Assembly: GCF_027625935.1 (NCBI RefSeq)
Contig: NZ_CP115300.1
Coordinates: forward strand, 5,146,001-5,210,000
Reading direction: 5' to 3'
DNA: 64,000 nucleotides
Source of the DNA: Streptomyces camelliae
GTDB lineage: Bacteria > Actinomycetota > Actinomycetes > Streptomycetales > Streptomycetaceae
The number at the start of each line of letters is the position of its first letter. Positions within the stretch are counted from its first letter, which is position 1. The position numbers were made by a program, and so were the translations under genes. Below the pieces are notes generated by a model, which saw only the letters and a program-made list of their open reading frames with translations, searched no databases and was not told the DNA's origin. This document shows, one piece after another, positions 59,948 to 64,000 of the stretch.

Positions 59948-60328
59948 GAGGTGTGCCGAGGAGGCCGGGGGGAGGCGTGACGGCCGTCGTACCGGTGTGT
60001 CACGGAAGGGCTCCGGACGGCGGCCGTCGCAGGCCCGACGCTACCCCCGGCGCCGGACACCCGCCACCAGGTGACCCGCCCGCCCTGCGTACTACGAGGC
60101 GCAGGCCGGCGGATCAGTGCCGGTGCTCGCCGCGGGCGGCCACGGTCCCAGCGGCGGCCCGGCCACGGGGAGCCGTGCCGCTCGCTGCTGATGTTCACCG
60201 CCTCGTGCGGGCGGCCCGGGCAGTGGTCGGCTGCCGCAGCCGGCAGTGCCGCGGCGCCCACGACGGCGGCAGTCCCGAAAGTGAGCAACAGCCCCTACGC
60301 CGATCGGGCCATCGGCAGCAAGCCCTGC
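59948..60328. other. 381-bp convergent gap without a secure gene
   Basis: On the minus strand, 60288-60200 translates to a signal-peptide-like stretch (LLTFGTAAVVGAAALPAAAA), but it has no ribosome site, and the following residues lose protein character. It could be the remains of a small secreted protein. Nothing else is seen. Confidence 0.4.
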
Positions 60329-61105
60329 CTAGCGCACCCGGAACCCGCCCCTGGGCCGCCCGGCGAACAGCTCCGCCTGCCGCTCGGCCGGCAGATTGCC
60401 GAGGGTGACGAGGTGCGGCGCCTGCGCGAACGCCTGGGCCAGGCCCGCCTCCCTGGCCGCCCACAACGCCCGCACGGTCCCCTGCACCCCCGCCGGCGGA
60501 TACCCGGCGATGACACCGGCACAGCGCACGGCGGCGTCCAACGCCCCGCCCTCCTCGGTGACTTCGCAGACCAGCCCGACCTCGTGGGCCCGCCGGGCGG
60601 AGATCCGCTCGGCGGTGCCCATCAGCATCATCCGGGCCGCCTCCCCGTACGGCATCCGAGCGGCCATCAGCATCGACTCGTACGCGCTGACCATCCCGTA
60701 GGCGGTGTGCGGGTCGAAGAACTCGGCGGTCGTGTCGGCGACGACGAACTCGGCCTCCCCCAGCAGATAGAAGGCGCCGCCGCAGGCCATCCCGCGCACG
60801 GCGGCCACGACGGGCTTCCACAGGCCGTTCGCCTTGGGCCCGATGGCCAGCAACGGATCGTCCTGCATATACGGCGACGAGGGCTGCGGCACGACGACGT
60901 CCCGGTCGATCCCGGTGCAGAACGCCCGCTCCCCGCTCCCAGTGAGCACGACCGCCCGCACCGAGTCGTCGAACCTCAACGCCCGCCAGACACCGGAGAG
61001 TTCGCGAGCCATGTCCAGGTCGATGGCGTTGAGCCGGTGCGGCCGGTCGAGGGTGACGACGGCGACCCCGCTGTCCTTGTCGGCGTCGACCCGCACGCTG
61101 CTCAC
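60329..61105 (-). CDS. Enoyl-CoA hydratase/isomerase family protein
   Basis: 258 aa, crotonase fold: VVTLDRPHRLNAIDLDMAREL, LTGSGERAFCTGIDRDVV and VAAVRGMACGGAFYLLGEAEFVVAD (oxyanion Gly). GTG 61105 overlaps the DUF35 stop (GTGA). Last gene of the thiolase-DUF35-hydratase operon. Confidence 0.9.
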   Translation of the reverse strand: MSSVRVDADKDSGVAVVTLDRPHRLNAIDLDMARELSGVWRALRFDDSVRAVVLTGSGERAFCTGIDRDVVVPQPSSPYMQDDPLLAIGPKANGLWKPVVAAVRGMACGGAFYLLGEAEFVVADTTAEFFDPHTAYGMVSAYESMLMAARMPYGEAARMMLMGTAERISARRAHEVGLVCEVTEEGGALDAAVRCAGVIAGYPPAGVQGTVRALWAAREAGLAQAFAQAPHLVTLGNLPAERQAELFAGRPRGGFRVR

Positions 61106-61512
61106 GCGAGCACCCACTGCGGCAGCCCGCCCTCGGGAAAGACGACACGCACCCGAGCCCCGATCCGGACCCTCTCCGGATCCAGGGAGTCGAGAGAGGC
61201 CCCGGCACGGCTGACGAGATTGCCCACGAGCCGGATGCGCGGCGTCTCCTCCAGTTCCACCATGACGACGTTGTACGGCGCCTGCGCCGCGTAATCGGGC
61301 AGGAGCGGCGGATGCGGCACGACGTACGACCACACGCGTCCGCGTCCGCTGGTGAGCCGCCACTCAGCTGCGAAGCTCTGGCAGTGCGGGCAGCAGGGCC
61401 GGGGCGGAAACCGGAGTTCACCGCAGTCGGCGCAGGCCTGGACGCGCAGTTCGCCCTGGGCGGCGTACTCCCAGAAGGGCGCGCCGTCGGTGTCGGTGAC
61501 GGGAGTCAGCAT
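61102..61512 (-). CDS. DUF35 OB-fold protein, partner of the adjacent thiolase
   Basis: 136 aa from ATG 61512, with GAGGAG 6 nt upstream, 2 nt after the thiolase stop. Zinc ribbon Cys27, Cys30, Cys41, Cys44 (QACADCGELRFPPRPCCPHC), then the OB-fold (GRVWSYVVPHPPLLPDYAAQAPYNVVMVELEE). DUF35 proteins coupled to SCP-x-type thiolases form retro-aldolase complexes in actinobacterial sterol side-chain degradation, which is the best model here. Confidence 0.9.
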   Translation of the reverse strand: MLTPVTDTDGAPFWEYAAQGELRVQACADCGELRFPPRPCCPHCQSFAAEWRLTSGRGRVWSYVVPHPPLLPDYAAQAPYNVVMVELEETPRIRLVGNLVSRAGASLDSLDPERVRIGARVRVVFPEGGLPQWVLA

Positions 61513-61514
61513 CG

Positions 61515-62669
61515 TCAACTCCTCAGCAGGAGAGCGGAGGTGGGAACGCCTTCACCGGCGGTGACCAGACAGGTGGCGGCACCGGGCACCTGGGCCGTAC
61601 TGGTCCCACGCAGCTGCTTCACCCCTTCGTTGATGAGGTTGAAGCCATGGACATAGGCCTCGGAGAGCCCGCCGCCGGAGGTGTTGAGGGGCAGCCGTCC
61701 GCCGATCTCCAGGGCCCCCTGTTCGGTGAACGCCCCGCCCTCTCCTCTCCCGCAGAAGCCGTATCCCTCCAGCGACAGCGGAACGAGGGCGGTGAAGGCG
61801 TCGTAGATCTGCGCCACGTCGACATCGTCCGCGGTGAAGTCGGCGTGCTTCCACAGCTGCCGGGCCGCGGTCCAGGCGGGGCCGGTGAGCGGGTCGTCGT
61901 TCCAGTAGTTGACCATGCCGTGGTGCTGGGCGGGCAGCCCCTGGGCGACGGAGTGGACGTAGACGGGCTTCTTGGCACAGTCCCGGGCGCGTTCCTTGGA
62001 CACGAGGACACAGGCGAGTGCCCCATCCGTCTCCAGGCAGTTGTCGAAGAGACAGAGCGGCTCGCTGATCCACCGGGAGGTCATGTACATCTCGCGGGTC
62101 AGCGGCCGTTCGTACATCACGGCGGCCGGGTTCTGGTTGGCGCGGTTACGGCAGGCGAGGGCGACGTTGAAGAGATGATCCCGGGTCGCCCCGTACTCGT
62201 GCATGTACCGCCGGGCCAGCATGGCGATCTCATCAGCGGGCCGCAGCAGCCCGAAGGGCCGGGTCCACTGGGCGGGCGTGGGCAGCTGAACGGTGGTGTT
62301 GGTCCAGGGCCGGGGCCCGCTGCCGCGCTTCCGTGACCGCCAGGCGACCCCGACGGAAGCCTGCCCCGAGGCGATGGCGCCGGCGAGATGCGCGACGGTG
62401 GCACAGGACCCGCCGCCGCCGTAGGGGACTTTGCTGAAGAAGGTGAGATCCCCGAACCCGACGGCCTTGGCGAGCTCGACCTCGTCGGTCTCCTCCATGG
62501 TGTAGGAGGCGAGCCCGTCGACCTCGCCGGGTGCGATCCCCGCGTCGTCGAGCGCGGCGAGCACGGCCCGACAGGCAAGCGTCTTCTCATCCTCCGGAAG
62601 GCGCTTGGCGAACGCGGTCTGCCCGATCCCGACGATGGCGGTGGCGTCCTTCAACCCGGCGACAGTCAT
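61515..62669 (-). CDS. Thiolase-fold lipid-transfer-type protein (Ltp-like)
   Basis: 384 aa from ATG 62669. ATAIVGIGQTAFAKRLPEDE, VPYGGGGSCATVAHLAGAIASG, RRYMHEYGATRDHLFNVALACR, QIYDAFTALVPLSLEGYGFCGRGEGGAFTE and NTSGGGLSEAYVHGFNLINEGVKQLRG show the SCP-x thiolase/aldolase family. It starts the operon with DUF35 and enoyl-CoA hydratase genes and is divergent from a CoA ligase across two TetR-type sites. Confidence 0.9.
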   Translation of the reverse strand: MTVAGLKDATAIVGIGQTAFAKRLPEDEKTLACRAVLAALDDAGIAPGEVDGLASYTMEETDEVELAKAVGFGDLTFFSKVPYGGGGSCATVAHLAGAIASGQASVGVAWRSRKRGSGPRPWTNTTVQLPTPAQWTRPFGLLRPADEIAMLARRYMHEYGATRDHLFNVALACRNRANQNPAAVMYERPLTREMYMTSRWISEPLCLFDNCLETDGALACVLVSKERARDCAKKPVYVHSVAQGLPAQHHGMVNYWNDDPLTGPAWTAARQLWKHADFTADDVDVAQIYDAFTALVPLSLEGYGFCGRGEGGAFTEQGALEIGGRLPLNTSGGGLSEAYVHGFNLINEGVKQLRGTSTAQVPGAATCLVTAGEGVPTSALLLRS

Positions 62670-62691
62670 GGGTGGTCCCCCTCCCAGATTC

Positions 62692-62706
62692 CTGACAGTG
62701 CGTCAG
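62692..62706. promoter_or_regulatory. TetR-type operator, CTGACAGTGCGTCAG
   Basis: Perfect arms, 22 bp before the thiolase ATG on the minus strand. Confidence 0.73.
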
Positions 62707-62718
62707 ATTACAGCTAAT

Positions 62719-62733
62719 CTGACGGACAGTCAG
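62719..62733. promoter_or_regulatory. TetR-type operator, CTGACGGACAGTCAG
   Basis: Perfect arms, 23 bp before the CoA ligase ATG; 27 bp centre-to-centre from its partner site. Confidence 0.73.
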
Positions 62734-62756
62734 CAAGCTGTCCTGGGAGGTTGGCT

Positions 62757-64000
62757 ATGGGCGACACATGGAACACCATCCCGGAGCTGGTGCGATGGTC
62801 GGCCGAGCGGTACGCGGACACCGAGGCCGTGGTCGACGGCCGCACGAGAATCACGTACGCCGAACTCGGCACCCGGGTGGAACGCTCGGCGGCCGCCTGC
62901 CTGGCGAGCGGTGTGGAGGTGGGCGACCGGGTGGCGGTCTGGGCCCCCAACTCCCTGGACTGGATCGTCGCGGCGCTCGGCGCGGTGAGCGCGGGCGCGG
63001 TCCTGGTCCCGCTCAACACCCGCTTCAAGGGCACGGAGGCGGCGGACGTACTGCGCCGCAGCGGGGCGAGGCTGCTGTTCGTGACGGGCACGTTCCTGGG
63101 CACGTCGTACGTGGCGTCGCTGCGCAGGGCGGCGGGGGAGGGGGTACCGGCGGACGGCGCCCGTGGCCCCCTCCCCGGCCTTCCGGCGCTGGAGGAGGTG
63201 GTGGTCCTGTCGGAGGACGCACCGCCGGAGTTCCGGACGTGGAAGGAGTACGTGGCGGGAGGGGAGGGGGTTAAGGGGGAGCAAGTGCGGGTGAGGGAGC
63301 GTGGGATTGGTGGTGATGATCTGTCGGACATCATCTACACGTCGGGTACGACGGGCCGCCCCAAGGGCGCGATGATCACGCACGAGCAGACGCTGCGGGC
63401 GTACGACATCTGGGCTGAGCTGGCGGGATTGCGGGTCGGCGACCGCTACTTGATCATCAACCCCTTCTTCCACACCTTCGGCTACAAGGCGGGGGTGATC
63501 GCCTGCCTGATGCGCGGGGCGACGATGGTCCCGCAGCCGGTGTTCAACGTGGAGACGGCGCTGGCGAACATCGCGGCGGAACGCATCTCTGTCCTGCCCG
63601 GCCCTCCCACGCTCCACCAGTCGCTGCTGGACCACCCGTCCCGGGACGCGTATGACCTGTCGGCGCTGCGCCTGGTGGTGACGGGAGCGGCGGTGGTGCC
63701 GTTGACGTTGGTGGAACGCCTGCGGGGCGAACTGGGCGTGGAGACGGTCCTCACGGCGTACGGCCTGTCGGAGGCGAGCGGGGTCGTCACGATGTGCCGG
63801 CGCGACGACCCGCCGCCGCTGATCTCATCGACGTCCGGCCGGGCGATCCCGGGGACGGAGGTGAGGGTGGTGGGCGCCGCGGGCGCCCCGGTGGTGCCGG
63901 GGGTGCCGGGCGAGGTACTGGTCCGAGGCTTCAACGTCATGCGCGGCTACTACGAGGATGATGAGGCGACGGCATCGGTGATCACTCCGGACGGCTGGTT
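62757..64000 (+). CDS. Acyl-CoA ligase (FadD3-like), 3' end outside window
   Basis: The ATG at 62757 has GGGAGG upstream; 414 codons are visible of an expected 500-530. N-terminal WNTIPELVRWSAERYADTEAVV, then VPLNTRFKGTEAADVLRRSGA, the AMP-binding IIYTSGTTGRPKGAMITHEQ, NPFFHTFGYKAG and AYGLSEASGVVTMCRRDD. The N-T-R-F-K-G segment and the overall pattern recall FadD3-type ligases that activate polycyclic propionates, but this is only suggestive. Confidence 0.9.
   Translation, partial: MGDTWNTIPELVRWSAERYADTEAVVDGRTRITYAELGTRVERSAAACLASGVEVGDRVAVWAPNSLDWIVAALGAVSAGAVLVPLNTRFKGTEAADVLRRSGARLLFVTGTFLGTSYVASLRRAAGEGVPADGARGPLPGLPALEEVVVLSEDAPPEFRTWKEYVAGGEGVKGEQVRVRERGIGGDDLSDIIYTSGTTGRPKGAMITHEQTLRAYDIWAELAGLRVGDRYLIINPFFHTFGYKAGVIACLMRGATMVPQPVFNVETALANIAAERISVLPGPPTLHQSLLDHPSRDAYDLSALRLVVTGAAVVPLTLVERLRGELGVETVLTAYGLSEASGVVTMCRRDDPPPLISSTSGRAIPGTEVRVVGAAGAPVVPGVPGEVLVRGFNVMRGYYEDDEATASVITPDGW

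Noticed and set aside
60200..60288. Small secreted protein on the minus strand
   Set aside because: Only the hydrophobic stretch looks real; there is no usable start or ribosome site and no mature domain.
1..64000. CRISPR array
   Set aside because: The tandem repeats present have 11-20 bp periods without unique spacers of 30 bp or more, and there are no cas genes.
1..64000. PKS/NRPS or other antibiotic biosynthetic cluster
   Set aside because: The CoA ligases, dehydrogenases and thiolases are stand-alone catabolic types; no ACP, KS or condensation domains are present.

Overview
The window is high-GC actinobacterial chromosome, almost certainly Streptomyces. The grounds are strong G/C third-position bias, many GTG starts and 1-4 bp start/stop overlaps, and the sets of paralogues present: an NsdA-like TPR regulator, STAS/anti-sigma genes, a GntR regulator of the KorSA type, and a DtxR-type iron regulator next to a SIS-domain gene.

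Left part, 1-28.5 kb, is core and mixed genes. It holds a partial citrate synthase divergent from pdxH, and a probable small RNA with a 12-codon ORF on the minus strand. Then come a GNAT, a PAS/PAS/GAF-like protein, the SIS gene divergent from a dmdR1-like iron regulator, and an alpha/beta hydrolase lacking its nucleophile Ser. These are followed by a truncated prim-pol protein, an NsdA-like regulator, a repeat-rich membrane protein, an amino-acid-type ABC binding lipoprotein, purU, a four-EF-hand protein, and a STAS protein facing a sigma/anti-sigma pair. A KorSA-like GntR gene sits opposite two small coupled genes. A three-gene operon (196-aa unknown, DyP peroxidase, catalase-like) follows, then a two-component system facing a membrane protein and a methyltransferase. 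Two scarred stretches (about 23.0-23.6 kb and 27.0-28.8 kb) contain broken genes, a transposase-like remnant and a 5' tRNA-Ser fragment.

Right part, 28.8-64 kb, is a scattered catabolic regulon. It contains two CoA ligases, an ADP-forming acyl-CoA ligase, five acyl-CoA dehydrogenases, two enoyl-CoA hydratases, two lipid-transfer-type thiolases, two DUF35 OB-fold proteins, an SDR, a Zn alcohol dehydrogenase, an amidohydrolase, a cyclase-family hydrolase, a flavin reductase, a DoxX protein and a Ddn-type F420 protein. The unifying sign is a 15-bp palindrome, consensus CTGACGNNCCGTCAG. Eleven copies lie at eight loci, all in promoter regions of these genes, and one (a single arm mismatch) overlaps the start of a TetR-family gene at 55904-56551. 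I infer one TetR-controlled CoA-thioester degradation pathway whose parts resemble those for side chains or rings of polycyclic isoprenoids. The substrate cannot be read from the sequence.

Unrelated genes are interspersed: a GlxA-type regulator with an MFS transporter, a methyltransferase, a flavin monooxygenase, a PNPOx-like protein, an Lrp/LysE pair, a VOC protein and a Ser/Thr kinase with a beta-propeller. Several gene ends carry short-period tandem repeats (11, 12, 15/16, 17, 17 and 20 bp).
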